Source: Brevundimonas sp. (lineage in GTDB: Bacteria > Pseudomonadota > Alphaproteobacteria > Caulobacterales > Caulobacteraceae). From it: 64,000 nt of DNA. The stretch spans positions 62,001 through 126,000 of the forward strand of contig QFQU01000014.1 of assembly GCA_003248965.1 (NCBI GenBank), written 5' to 3'. Below are positions 32,451 through 41,389 of the stretch, piece by piece. The notes under the pieces are model-generated. The model worked only from the letters and a program-made list of their open reading frames with translations, searched no databases and was not told the DNA's origin. How positions within the stretch are numbered: the stretch's first letter is position 1; every line of letters starts with the position of its first letter. The translations under genes were made by a program, and so were the position numbers.

Positions 32451-33740
32451 TCAGATTCCGGCGGCGCGGACCGCGTCGGGCGTTTCCGCCTCCGGATCGC
32501 CGGGCAGCCAGGCGACGTGGCCGTCATAGACGTCCTGGTTCAGGATGCCCTCTTCCTTGGCCACCAGGACGGGCACCACCATCTGGCCCGTGACATTGGT
32601 CGCCGTGCGCATCATGTCGATGATCCTGTCGATGGCGACGATATAGCCGATGCCCTCCAGCGGCAGGCCCGCCGTGGACAGGGTCAGGGTCAGCATGACG
32701 ATGCTGGTCCCCGGCACCCCGGCCGTGCCCAGCGACCCCAACACCGCCGTCAGGCCGATCAGCACATACTGGGTCAGCGTCAGGTCGATCTTGAAATACT
32801 GGGCGATGAAGATCGAGGCGATGGCCGGATAGATGGCGCCGCAGCCGTCCATCTTCACATTGGCCCCCAGCGGCACGGCGAAGGCGGCGTAGGCCTGGGG
32901 CACGCCCAGCCGCTCGACCGTCTGGCGCAGGGTGATCGGCAGGGTTCCCAAAGACGAAGAGGTCGCGAAGGCCGTCTGCTGGGCCGCGAAGGCGCCGCGG
33001 AAGAAGCTGACCACCTTCAGTCCGTGCAGCTTCAGCAGGCCCGAATAGACGATCAGGATGTGGAACAGGCAGGCCGCATAGATGGCCAGGATGAACTTCA
33101 GCAGCGGCAGCAGCGCCTCCCACCCATAGCCGCCGACGACCGAGCCGATCAGGCCGAACACCCCGATGGGCGTCAGCTGGATCACCCAGCGGGTGATGCG
33201 GAAGACGACGGCCGCCCCCTCGTCCACCATCCGCCGCACGCCCTGGGCCCGGTCGCCCAGCGCCACCAGCGCCACTCCGACCAGGGCCGAGAAGAAGATG
33301 ATCTGCAGCACCTTGCCTTCGGCCAGGGAGGCGAAGGGATTGACCGGCACGATGCCGATCAGCACCTCCAGCGGCGTCGGGATGACCCGCTCCTTCACCT
33401 CGCCCAGCGGCAGGTTGGACAGGCCGACGCCCGGGTTGATGATGTGACCGAAGGCGAAGCCGACCAGCACGGCCAACAGGGAGGTGATCGCGAACCAGAC
33501 GATGGTGCGGACGCCCAGCCGCACCGCCCCGGCCCCCTCGCCAAGTTTGGCGATGGAACTGGCGATGGTGAACAGCACCAGCGGCGCCACCACCATGCGG
33601 ATCAGGTTCAGATAGACGTCGCCGATCGGTTGCAGCCAGACAGCCGCCTTCTCCCGCAGGATCAGGCCCGCCAGAATGCCCAGGGCGAAGCCTGCGGCGG
33701 TGCGTTGCCAGAGAGGAATCTTGAAGAAACGGGCGAACAT
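32451..33740 (-). CDS. Dicarboxylate/amino-acid:cation symporter (DctA/GltP family)
   Basis: A 429-residue transporter of the DAACS family that couples uptake of C4-dicarboxylates or acidic amino acids to protons or sodium. The hairpin-loop serine-rich motif is SSSLGTLPITL and the substrate-binding region includes GANVKMDGCGAIYPAIASIF and GVPGTSIVMLTLTLSTAGLP. About eight hydrophobic segments are present. The Gly-Thr pattern does not decide between succinate and glutamate. It is a single gene with the tRNA-Val promoter just downstream. Confidence 0.92.
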   Translation of the reverse strand: MFARFFKIPLWQRTAAGFALGILAGLILREKAAVWLQPIGDVYLNLIRMVVAPLVLFTIASSIAKLGEGAGAVRLGVRTIVWFAITSLLAVLVGFAFGHIINPGVGLSNLPLGEVKERVIPTPLEVLIGIVPVNPFASLAEGKVLQIIFFSALVGVALVALGDRAQGVRRMVDEGAAVVFRITRWVIQLTPIGVFGLIGSVVGGYGWEALLPLLKFILAIYAACLFHILIVYSGLLKLHGLKVVSFFRGAFAAQQTAFATSSSLGTLPITLRQTVERLGVPQAYAAFAVPLGANVKMDGCGAIYPAIASIFIAQYFKIDLTLTQYVLIGLTAVLGSLGTAGVPGTSIVMLTLTLSTAGLPLEGIGYIVAIDRIIDMMRTATNVTGQMVVPVLVAKEEGILNQDVYDGHVAWLPGDPEAETPDAVRAAGI

Positions 33741-33839
33741 GGGCGGACCTCCGGCTAGGCGGGTCTATGTGTCGCCCGCCGTCATGATCCGCAATCGCCG
33801 CAGCGTCCGTTCAGGCGCGAGTTTTTCTGTCGGCGGCTG

Positions 33840-34559
33840 TTAGAATTTCAGCGCCCTGAGCACGTAGAAGTCCGACAGCAGACCGTCGATCGCCTCTTCC
33901 ACATCCTCGAAATGGTCGATCAGCACGTCGCCGCCCAGGCTTTCCACCGGCGTCGGGGTGTAGCCGAAGGTGGTCAGGATGCAGGCCATGCCCGCGTCGC
34001 GCGCCGCCTCTGCGTCCGGTGCGGCGTCACCGACCATGATCGCCTGTTCGGGATCGCCCCCGGCCTTGATCACCGCCTCCTTCAGATGCGAGCCCGAGGG
34101 TTTGCGCGCGCTGACCCGGTCGGGACCGACCACGGCCTCGAACCGGTCGATCAGATCCAGCTTTCGGAGCAGCAGTTCCGACAGGTCCGAGCGCTTGTTG
34201 GTCGCCACCACCAGACGGGCGCCCCGCGCCTTCAGCCGATCCAGCGTCTCGGCCACGCCTTCGAAAGGCCGGCTGCCGTCGGCGATATGGGCGGTGTAGT
34301 CGGCCAGGAACCGCTCGAACAACGCATCGGAACGCGCCCGTTCCACGTCGGCCCCCGCCGCCTCGAAGCCATGGACCAGCAGCGCCCGCGCGCCCGACCC
34401 GATCAGGGTCGAGGCCGAGGCGGGCGCCACCATCGGCAATCCCTCCTCGACCAGCAGACGGTTCAGCGTGCCGACCAGGTCGGGCGCGGAATCCACCAGC
34501 GTGCCGTCCAGATCGAAGGCGATGGTCCAGCCTTCCAGATCGCGATCCGTCATCCCCAT
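33840..34559 (-). CDS. gph: Phosphoglycolate phosphatase (HAD family)
   Basis: A 239-residue HAD hydrolase that removes phosphate from 2-phosphoglycolate formed in DNA repair or carbon metabolism. Motif I is AFDLDGTLVDSAPD, motif II VVATNK, and motifs III-IV KPSGSHLKEA...IMVGDAAPDAEAA. The cap domain between motifs I and II is the helical C1 type. ATG 34559 and ATG 34553 are both possible. It is divergent from glmU across 58 bp. Confidence 0.88.
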   Translation of the reverse strand: MGMTDRDLEGWTIAFDLDGTLVDSAPDLVGTLNRLLVEEGLPMVAPASASTLIGSGARALLVHGFEAAGADVERARSDALFERFLADYTAHIADGSRPFEGVAETLDRLKARGARLVVATNKRSDLSELLLRKLDLIDRFEAVVGPDRVSARKPSGSHLKEAVIKAGGDPEQAIMVGDAAPDAEAARDAGMACILTTFGYTPTPVESLGGDVLIDHFEDVEEAIDGLLSDFYVLRALKF

Positions 34560-34565
34560 CTCCCG

Positions 34566-34589
34566 TTGGCCCGCCGAATGGGCTAGATC
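34566..34589 (+). promoter_or_regulatory. Promoter of glmU-rpiA
   Basis: GCTAGATC at 34582-34589 matches the -10 consensus at every position. TTGGCCC at 34566-34572 is a partial -35 at 9-nt spacing. Transcription would begin about 20 nt before the glmU ATG. Confidence 0.65.
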
Positions 34590-34617
34590 GCGAGACGACT
34601 AGCCTCCGGGACGATTC

Positions 34618-35982
34618 ATGACCAGCCAGACACGCGCCCGCGCCGCCATCATTCTCGCCGCCGGTCAGGGCACGCGGATGAAATCCCCCCTGCCCAAGGT
34701 GCTTCACCTCGTCGGCGGCCGGACCATGCTGGACCACGCCATCGACGCGGCCCAGGCCCTGGGTTGCCAGCGTATCGTGGTCGTGGTGGGCGTCCATTCG
34801 CCCCAGGTCCGCGCCCATGTCGTGGCGCGCCTGGGCGAAGAGGCTGTCGCGGTTCAGGATCCGCCGCTTGGCACCGGCCACGCCGTTCGCGCCGCCGAAC
34901 AGGCCCTGGCCGGCTTCGACGGCGAGGTGGTCGTCACCTATGGCGACGTCCCGTTGCTGAAGGCCGCCGATATCGAACCCGTCTTCAACGCCGACGGCGT
35001 CACCGTGATCGGGTTCGAGGCCCGCGACCCCGGCGCCTACGGCCGGCTGATTCTGGAGGGCGACTCTCTTGTGGCCATCACCGAGGCCAAGGAGGCTTCT
35101 CCCGAGGTTCTGGCGATCACCGCCTGCAACTCCGGCGTCATGGCCGCGCCTGCCGCCCTGCTGTTCTCCCTGTTGAGCCAGGTTCGCAACGACAACGCCA
35201 AGGGCGAATACTATCTGACCGACGTGGTCGCTCTGGCCCGCCAGGCCGGCCATCCGACCCGCGCCGTCTTCGCGCCCGAGGATTCGGTCATGGGCGTCAA
35301 CGCCCAGGACGAGCTGGCCCAGGCCGAGGCCCTGTTCCAGAAGGTCCAGCGCGAAACCTTCCTGACCGACGGCGTGACCATGACCGCGCCCGACACCGTC
35401 CACTTCGCCTGGGACACCCAGGTCGGCGGCGGAACCGTCATCGAACCCTTCGTCGTCTTCGGCCCCGGCGCCGTGATCGAAGGCGGCGCCCGCATCCGCA
35501 GTTTCAGCCATATCGAGGGCGCGCGCGTCGCCTCGGGCGCCGAGGCGGGCCCCTACGCCCGCCTGCGCCCCGGCGCGGACCTGGCCGAAGGGGTCAAGAT
35601 CGGCAACTTCGTCGAGGTGAAGAATGTCGCCCTGGCCAAGGGCGCCAAGGCCAACCACCTGGCCTATCTGGGCGACGGTACGGTCGGCGCGGGCGCCAAC
35701 ATCGGCGCCGGGACCATCTTCTGCAACTACGACGGCTTCAACAAGGCCCGGACGGAGATCGGCGCCGGGGCCTTCGTCGGTTCGAACTCCAGCCTGGTGG
35801 CGCCTGTCCGCATCGGCGACGGCGCCCTAATCGCCTCGGGTTCGGTCGTCACCGAGGACGTGCCGGCCGACGCCCTGGCCTTCGGCCGCGCCCGCCAGAC
35901 CGTAAAACCCGAGGCCGCCGCCGCCTTCCGCACGGAAGCCAAGGCCAGGAAGGAGGCGGCGAAAGCCGCCAAATCGCAATGA
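34618..35982 (+). CDS. glmU: Bifunctional UDP-GlcNAc pyrophosphorylase / GlcN-1-P acetyltransferase
   Basis: A 454-residue GlmU that makes UDP-N-acetylglucosamine for peptidoglycan and lipopolysaccharide. The N-terminal nucleotidyltransferase motif is LAAGQGTRMKSPLPKVLH. The C-terminal left-handed beta-helix has hexapeptide repeats and the catalytic region GNFVEVKNVALAKGAKANHLAYLGD. An Ala/Lys-rich tail ends the protein. Its stop overlaps the rpiA start (ATGA), so the two are translationally coupled. murA, which uses its product, lies later in the window. Confidence 0.96.
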   Translation: MTSQTRARAAIILAAGQGTRMKSPLPKVLHLVGGRTMLDHAIDAAQALGCQRIVVVVGVHSPQVRAHVVARLGEEAVAVQDPPLGTGHAVRAAEQALAGFDGEVVVTYGDVPLLKAADIEPVFNADGVTVIGFEARDPGAYGRLILEGDSLVAITEAKEASPEVLAITACNSGVMAAPAALLFSLLSQVRNDNAKGEYYLTDVVALARQAGHPTRAVFAPEDSVMGVNAQDELAQAEALFQKVQRETFLTDGVTMTAPDTVHFAWDTQVGGGTVIEPFVVFGPGAVIEGGARIRSFSHIEGARVASGAEAGPYARLRPGADLAEGVKIGNFVEVKNVALAKGAKANHLAYLGDGTVGAGANIGAGTIFCNYDGFNKARTEIGAGAFVGSNSSLVAPVRIGDGALIASGSVVTEDVPADALAFGRARQTVKPEAAAAFRTEAKARKEAAKAAKSQ

Positions 35983-36662
35983 GCGACCATCAGAAGAAGA
36001 TCGCCGGCGAAGCCGCCGCCGCCCTGGTCGAGGCCGGAATGGTCGTGGGGCTGGGCACCGGCTCCACCGCCGCTTGGTTCGTCAAAGCCCTGGCGGCGCG
36101 CGACCTGCCCGACCTGCGCTGCGTCCCGACGTCTGAAAAGACCGCCGACCTGGCGCGCGAACTGGGCCTGACCCTATCGACCTTGGAAGACACGCCGCGC
36201 ATTGACCTGACTGTGGACGGCGCCGACGAGGTCGGGCCGGGCCTCGCCCTGATCAAGGGCGGCGGCGCGGCCCTGCTGCGCGAGAAGCTGGTGTGGGAGG
36301 CCTCGGCCCGCTGCGTCGTCATCGCCGACGCGGCCAAGGTGGTGCCGGTGCTGGGGACCTTCCCCCTGCCGATCGAGGTCGTCGCCTTCGGGCACAAGAC
36401 CACGGCCAACCGCATCGCCGACGTCCTGGTCGATCACGACATCGCCAACCCCGCCCGCGTGCGTCAGGCGGATCGCGGCCTGATCCGCACCGATGGCGGC
36501 AATCTGATCTACGACGCAGCCTGCAAGGCCATCCACGACCCGTCGCGCCTGGCCGACGACCTGAAACTGATCACCGGCGTGGTCGAGCATGGCCTGTTCC
36601 TGGATCTGGCCGACCTGGCCCTGATCGGCACGGACGAAGGGGTCCAGGAACGCCGGCCCTGA
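35979..36662 (+). CDS. rpiA: Ribose-5-phosphate isomerase A
   Basis: A 227-residue RpiA that interconverts ribose 5-phosphate and ribulose 5-phosphate. The phosphate-binding GLGTGSTAAWF, the catalytic-region DLTVDGADEVGPGLALIKGG and the GGAALLREKLV segment are present. The start at 35979 overlaps the glmU stop by four bases. A much longer open frame upstream in the same phase runs inside glmU and is not part of the protein. Confidence 0.95.
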   Translation: MSDHQKKIAGEAAAALVEAGMVVGLGTGSTAAWFVKALAARDLPDLRCVPTSEKTADLARELGLTLSTLEDTPRIDLTVDGADEVGPGLALIKGGGAALLREKLVWEASARCVVIADAAKVVPVLGTFPLPIEVVAFGHKTTANRIADVLVDHDIANPARVRQADRGLIRTDGGNLIYDAACKAIHDPSRLADDLKLITGVVEHGLFLDLADLALIGTDEGVQERRP

Positions 36663-36726
36663 TTTGAACGCCCCTGATCCAGAGCCGGTCTTGCCTTGAG
36701 ATCGGATTACTATCTAAAGTTGCAAC

Positions 36727-36870
36727 ATGGCCAGTCCCGAAGATCCCCGATCCGATGACGCCCACGGGCGCGGCCGACGGCCTTCGACCGCCCTGCTGAT
36801 CGGCCTGGGTCTTGCGCTGTGGGTCGCCGTCGCCCTGGCCGCCTACTTCCTGGCCCGCGCCGTCGTCTGA
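36727..36870 (+). CDS. Small single-pass membrane protein (47 residues)
   Basis: The frame starts MASPEDPRSDDAHGRGRRPS and continues into one hydrophobic helix (about residues 21-43) ending ARAVV. The hydrophilic N terminus carries Arg next to the membrane, so the N terminus is probably cytoplasmic. There is no ribosome site before the ATG, and TTGAGAT with AT-rich sequence upstream hints at a near-leaderless message. I do not recognise a family. Confidence 0.55.
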   Translation: MASPEDPRSDDAHGRGRRPSTALLIGLGLALWVAVALAAYFLARAVV

Positions 36871-37362
36871 TCAATCACCGCCCCAGCGGCCCAGGCTGAG
36901 CGGAATCCGCTGTCCCGCCACCGACGCCGACCCCGTGATCACCGGCGTCTGATCACCCAGATTGCGCCGGGCCGTGGCCAGCGCGCCCTGATCCAGCCGC
37001 GCCTGCACCGTGACCTTCTCTCCATTGGCGGCGCGCCCGCTGAACCTCAAGTTGTCGTCTGTCACATCATAGGCGTCGGGCGTGACCCGCGACGTCCCGC
37101 TGGGTCCTGTCAGCGTAAGGATCAGGGGCGGCGCCGACCGGCCGCCCGCCTCCCAGGCTTGAAACGCCTCCGCCTGGCCGATGAACAGCGAGTCCACACG
37201 CCAGACGCCCGCGCCTTCGCCGACCGGCCGATATTCGCCCGACACGTCGGCGCTCAGCTGATGATGGAAGGCAGAGGCCGGCGTCTTCCCCGGCCCCTCG
37301 CTCCGGTCGCAGCCGGTCAGAACCAGAAGGCCGGCTACCACAGCCACAATCGCCCGCCTCAT
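36871..37362 (-). CDS. Hypothetical lipoprotein
   Basis: A 163-residue protein with a lipobox in VVAGLLVLTGCDRS and a beta-rich mature domain (YDVTDDNLRFSGRAANGEKVTVQARLDQG). I do not recognise a family. Start 37362 overlaps the stop of the M28 peptidase as ATGA, so it is the second gene of that unit. An open frame continuing upstream lies inside the peptidase gene and is disregarded. Outer-membrane or periplasmic location is inferred. Confidence 0.72.
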   Translation of the reverse strand: MRRAIVAVVAGLLVLTGCDRSEGPGKTPASAFHHQLSADVSGEYRPVGEGAGVWRVDSLFIGQAEAFQAWEAGGRSAPPLILTLTGPSGTSRVTPDAYDVTDDNLRFSGRAANGEKVTVQARLDQGALATARRNLGDQTPVITGSASVAGQRIPLSLGRWGGD

Positions 37363-38321
37363 CGATCCAGCGCCTTGTCCAGCTCGCCAAAGCCCGCCAG
37401 CGCTAGATCCGCCGCACTGGCGAACACACCGGGCTTGATCCGCTCGAAATCGTCGGTCGGCCGGTGATAGTCGGGATGGTAGTCCACGCCGAAATACAGG
37501 AACGGCACGCCCGCCTCGTGGAAGGCCGCGTGATCGGAGGAATCGACCCAGTTGTCGTCGCCCGTATCCTGCGGCGTGTCCTTGCCGAAGGCGAAACTGA
37601 CCGGCCCCGGCGCCGTCACCGTCTCCAGAATCGGTCTCAGGGTCGGGTGCTGATAGGTTCCCGTCACCCACAGACGGTTGTCCGTCTCGGCCCGCGCGAT
37701 CATGTCAAAGTTCAGGTTCAGCGCGATGGCGCTCAGCGGGACGGGCGGCGCCCGAACGAACTCGCGCGCCCCCAGAAGACCCCGCTCCTCCCCGTCCAGG
37801 GCCACCAGCAGCACGCTGTGTTCGGGTGGTTCGGCCTTCAGCTTCGCCGCCAGCGCCAGCAGCGTCGCCACGCCCGAGGCGTTGTCGTCCGCCCCATTAT
37901 AGACCTGGCCGTCGTTGACCCCGACATGGTCGTAATGGGCCGTCACGACGATATAGCGGTCCGCCACCCGCCGGCCGGGGATCAGACCCACGATGTTGTA
38001 GCCCTCGAACGTCTTGACGCCTTCGCGCGTCCTCCCCCGGCTCTCGAACCGTTGCAGCCGCCCGAACGGCGCCGGCGCCACGCCCATGGCCTCCAGCCGC
38101 CCGACGATATAGTCCCGCGCCTTCTGCCCGCCGGCCGAGCCGGTGTCGCGCCCCTCCATGTCGTCCGCCGACAGGATGCGAACATCCTCCAGCAGCTGCG
38201 GATCGGCCGCCGGTGCCGGCGCGGCCGGGGTGTCCGGCCTTGGCGCGGGCGTCGAACAGGCCGAAAGGGCCAGGGCGACGGCGCAACTGCTCAACGTCAG
38301 GCGAAAGGCGGATCGGATCAT
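37359..38321 (-). CDS. M28-family zinc metallopeptidase, lipoprotein
   Basis: A 320-residue aminopeptidase-type M28 protein with a lipoprotein signal (AVALALSACSTPAP). The zinc and catalytic residues are recognisable in VTAHYDHVGV, NGADDNASGVA, LDGEERGLLGAREF and the late DYHPDYHRPTDDF. It probably removes N-terminal residues from peptides in the periplasm. The lipoprotein gene that follows overlaps by four bases. Confidence 0.9.
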   Translation of the reverse strand: MIRSAFRLTLSSCAVALALSACSTPAPRPDTPAAPAPAADPQLLEDVRILSADDMEGRDTGSAGGQKARDYIVGRLEAMGVAPAPFGRLQRFESRGRTREGVKTFEGYNIVGLIPGRRVADRYIVVTAHYDHVGVNDGQVYNGADDNASGVATLLALAAKLKAEPPEHSVLLVALDGEERGLLGAREFVRAPPVPLSAIALNLNFDMIARAETDNRLWVTGTYQHPTLRPILETVTAPGPVSFAFGKDTPQDTGDDNWVDSSDHAAFHEAGVPFLYFGVDYHPDYHRPTDDFERIKPGVFASAADLALAGFGELDKALDR

Positions 38322-38410
38322 GGGCGCTCCTGTTATCTCCCCAGCCTATCGTCCCGCCGCGCCCACGTCAGCCTGCGCTACGTCTTCGGCGGTGATAAAC
38401 AGGAGCCGTC

Positions 38411-40744
38411 ATGTCCAGCGCGATTCCCCCCTTCCCGCCCGTCGAAGCCCTGACCGCCGAGGCTGCGGCCCAGGAACTGACCTGGCTGGCCGCCGAAATG
38501 GCCCGTCACGACGCCCTCTACAACGAGGCGGCGCCCGAGATTTCCGATGCCGACTACGACGCCCTGCGCGCCCGGAACCTGGCGGTCGAAACCGCCTTCC
38601 CCGACCTGATCCGCCCCGACTCCCCATCCAACAAGGTCGGCGCCGCCGCCTCCAGCCAGTTCGCCGAGGTGCGTCACGGCGTGCCCATGCTCTCGCTGGA
38701 CAACGCCTTCGACGAGGGCGAGGTGCGCGACTTCGTCGCCCGCATCGCCCGTTTCCTGAAGCTGCCGGCCGACGAGCCCATCGTCTTCGTCGCCGAACCC
38801 AAGATCGACGGCCTGTCCGCCAACCTCCTGTATGTGGACGGCGTCCTGGCCATCGGCGCCACGCGCGGCGACGGCCGGGCGGGCGAGGACGTGACCGCCA
38901 ATCTGAACACCATCGCCGACGTGAGACAAACCCTGGCCGGCGACGGCTGGCCCGACCGGATCGAGATCCGGGGCGAAGTCTATGCCCCCAACGCCGCCTT
39001 CGCCGCCTTCAACGCGGCGGCCGAGGCGGAGGGGCGGCGCACCTACGCCAATCCCAGGAATTTCGCCGCCGGCTCCCTGCGCCAGAAGGACGCCAAGATC
39101 ACCGCCCAGCGTCCGCTGAACTTCTTCGCCTACGCCTGGGGCGAACATTCCAGCGACTTCGCCGAGACCCAGTGGGAGGCCCTGCAGAAGTTGAAAACCT
39201 GGGGTTTCCCTGTCAACGACCGTTCCCGCCGGGTCGAAGGCGCGGACGGCCTGATCGCCGTCTATCGCGAACTGGAACGCGACCGCGCCACCCTGGGCTA
39301 CGACATCGACGGGGTGGTCTATAAGGTCGATCGCATCGACTGGCAGCGCCGCCTGGGCTTCGTCGCCCGCAGCCCGCGCTGGGCCATCGCCCACAAATTC
39401 CCCGCGCAACAGGCGACCACCCTCCTGGAAGGCATCGACATCCAGGTCGGTCGCACGGGCTCCCTGACCCCCGTCGCCCGCCTGCATCCCGTCACCGTCG
39501 GCGGCGTGGTCGTCCGCAACGCCACCCTGCACAATGAAGACGAGATCGAGCGTCTGGATGTCCGCATCGGCGACACCGTGCGCCTGCAACGCGCTGGCGA
39601 CGTCATCCCCCAGATTCTCGGGATCGTCCCCGACCTGCGCCCCGCCGATGCGAAACGCTACGTCTTCCCCGACCACTGTCCCGTCTGCGGCTCCGAAGCT
39701 GTGCGCGAGGGCGACGAGGTCAAGCGCCGCTGCACCGGCGGCCTGATCTGCGACGCCCAGATCGTCGAACGCCTCAAGCATTTCGTCGGCCGCCGCGCTT
39801 TCGATATCGAGGGTCTGGGCGAGAAACAGCTGATCGCCTTCCACGCGCGCGGCTGGATCAAGGAGCCGGCGGACATCTTCCGCCTGGCGCGAGACGAGGC
39901 GCGCCTGGCCGAACTGGCGGCGGAGGACGGCTATGGCGAAACCAGCATCCGCAACCTGGTCGCCGGCATCGATGCGCGGCGGACCATCGCCCTGGACCGC
40001 TTCCTGTTCGGCCTGGGCATACGTGACATCGGCGAACAGACCTCGATCGTCCTGGCCCGCGCCTTCGAAAGCTGGGCCGCGCTGAAGGCCGCCTGTCTCC
40101 AGGCCGCCGCAGGAATTCCGTCCGACGCCTGGAACCAGCTGGCCGGCGCCCACGCCATTTCGCCCCGCGTCCTGGCCCTGATGGCCGAGGCGACGCCCCC
40201 CGCCGTCGATCCCTGGCCCGAGGCGACGATGGACATGAAGATCGGTCAGGCCTTCCCCGGTATGGCCGCGCCGGCCCGCCGTTCCCTGGCGACGATGGCG
40301 GACGACTGGTCCGGCTTGGTCGAACTGGCCCGGGTGGCGCGCGAGGAAGGTCCGTCCGAGATGCTGAACCAGATCGCGGGCGTCACCGGCGTCGGCCCCG
40401 TCGCCGCCGAAGCCCTGGCCCACTTCTTCCACGAGCCGCACAACCTTCAGGTCGTCGCCGCCCTGGAGGCCGAACTGACCGAAATCCTAGACGCCGAACG
40501 ACCCAAGTCCGACACCCCCGTGGCCGGAAAGACCGTCGTCTTCACCGGCGCCTTGGAACGCTTCACCCGCGACGAGGCCAAGGCCCGCGCCGAGGGCCTG
40601 GGGGCCAAGGTCTCGGGCTCCGTCTCGAAAAAGACCGACTATGTCGTCGCCGGGCCCGGCGCGGGGTCCAAGCTGAAGGAGGCCGAAAAGCACGGCGTCC
40701 AAGTGCTGACCGAAGACGAATGGCTGGCCTTGATCGAAGGCTGA
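38411..40744 (+). CDS. ligA: NAD-dependent DNA ligase LigA
   Basis: A 777-residue ligase that seals nicks during replication and repair. The adenylation lysine is in EPKIDGLSANLLY. The OB fold follows, then the zinc finger (CPVCGSEAVREGDE..RRCTGGLICDAQ), helix-hairpin-helix repeats and the C-terminal BRCT domain (AGKTVVFTGALERFTRDEA). It is about 100 residues longer than E. coli LigA, mostly through insertions between the HhH and BRCT regions. GCTACGTC upstream resembles a -10 element. Confidence 0.96.
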   Translation: MSSAIPPFPPVEALTAEAAAQELTWLAAEMARHDALYNEAAPEISDADYDALRARNLAVETAFPDLIRPDSPSNKVGAAASSQFAEVRHGVPMLSLDNAFDEGEVRDFVARIARFLKLPADEPIVFVAEPKIDGLSANLLYVDGVLAIGATRGDGRAGEDVTANLNTIADVRQTLAGDGWPDRIEIRGEVYAPNAAFAAFNAAAEAEGRRTYANPRNFAAGSLRQKDAKITAQRPLNFFAYAWGEHSSDFAETQWEALQKLKTWGFPVNDRSRRVEGADGLIAVYRELERDRATLGYDIDGVVYKVDRIDWQRRLGFVARSPRWAIAHKFPAQQATTLLEGIDIQVGRTGSLTPVARLHPVTVGGVVVRNATLHNEDEIERLDVRIGDTVRLQRAGDVIPQILGIVPDLRPADAKRYVFPDHCPVCGSEAVREGDEVKRRCTGGLICDAQIVERLKHFVGRRAFDIEGLGEKQLIAFHARGWIKEPADIFRLARDEARLAELAAEDGYGETSIRNLVAGIDARRTIALDRFLFGLGIRDIGEQTSIVLARAFESWAALKAACLQAAAGIPSDAWNQLAGAHAISPRVLALMAEATPPAVDPWPEATMDMKIGQAFPGMAAPARRSLATMADDWSGLVELARVAREEGPSEMLNQIAGVTGVGPVAAEALAHFFHEPHNLQVVAALEAELTEILDAERPKSDTPVAGKTVVFTGALERFTRDEAKARAEGLGAKVSGSVSKKTDYVVAGPGAGSKLKEAEKHGVQVLTEDEWLALIEG

Positions 40745-40891
40745 ACGGCGCCCCGACGCAGAGGCCAAAGCTTCCCTAAGGTCCGGTTTTCCTTGCGATA
40801 AGGTGATCGTGTCGGCCTTGTTTTCAACCGAAAGCCGGATCACCCTGCCGGTCAACGAACGCCCGGACGCGTTCGAGCAAAGGAAGCGACC

Positions 40892-41314
40892 ATGAAGATC
40901 AAGATCATGCTGGCGGCGGCGGCCCTGGCGGCCGGACTGGCCTCCCCCGCCCTGGCGGGCGACCCGACCGGCCTGTGGCAGACCCCGACCAACGGCGGCC
41001 AGGTCCGCATCAGCCGCTGCGGCCAGGCCCTGTGCGGCGTGCTGGTCACGTCGGATCACATCCGGCGCGACCCCAACGCCCGCGACGAGCATAACCGCAA
41101 CGCCGAACTGCGCGGCCGGACTCTTCGCAACCTGCCCATGCTGACCGGCTTCACCGGCGGTCCGACCGAATGGCGCAATGGCTCGGTCTATAATCCGGCG
41201 GACGGCGGCACCTATCGGGGGACCATCACCATGACCAACGACAACAGCCTGCGTCTGCGTGGCTGCATCGTCGCGCCCCTGTGCAAGACCCAGACCTGGA
41301 CCCGCATCCAGTAG
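40892..41314 (+). CDS. DUF2147 secreted protein
   Basis: A 140-residue protein with a signal peptide (MKIKIMLAAAALAAGLASPALA) and the DUF2147 pattern: GLWQTPTNGGQVRISRCGQALCGVLV, then YNPADGGTYRGTITM and RLRGCIVAPLCKTQTW. The cysteines occur in pairs and probably form disulfides in the periplasm. The family is widespread in alphaproteobacteria and its function is unknown. A strong terminator follows directly. Confidence 0.85.
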   Translation: MKIKIMLAAAALAAGLASPALAGDPTGLWQTPTNGGQVRISRCGQALCGVLVTSDHIRRDPNARDEHNRNAELRGRTLRNLPMLTGFTGGPTEWRNGSVYNPADGGTYRGTITMTNDNSLRLRGCIVAPLCKTQTWTRIQ

Positions 41315-41336
41315 GTCGTCTTCGGCGTCGAAACAG

Positions 41337-41375
41337 AAAGGCCCGGTCGGATCGCTCCGACCGGGCCTTTTGTCG
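41337..41375. terminator. Bidirectional terminator
   Basis: AAAGGCCCGGTCGGA (41337-41351) and TCCGACCGGGCCTTT (41356-41370) form a perfect 15-bp stem with a TCGC loop. It separates the DUF2147 gene from the converging aldo/keto reductase. Confidence 0.92.
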
Positions 41376-41389
41376 TTCAGGCAGGATGA

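Noticed and set aside
38378..40441. A 687-codon open frame on the minus strand opposite ligA
   Set aside because: It lies fully antisense to a clear DNA ligase and has the Gly/Val/Asp bias expected from the complement of GC-rich codons, with no recognisable motifs.
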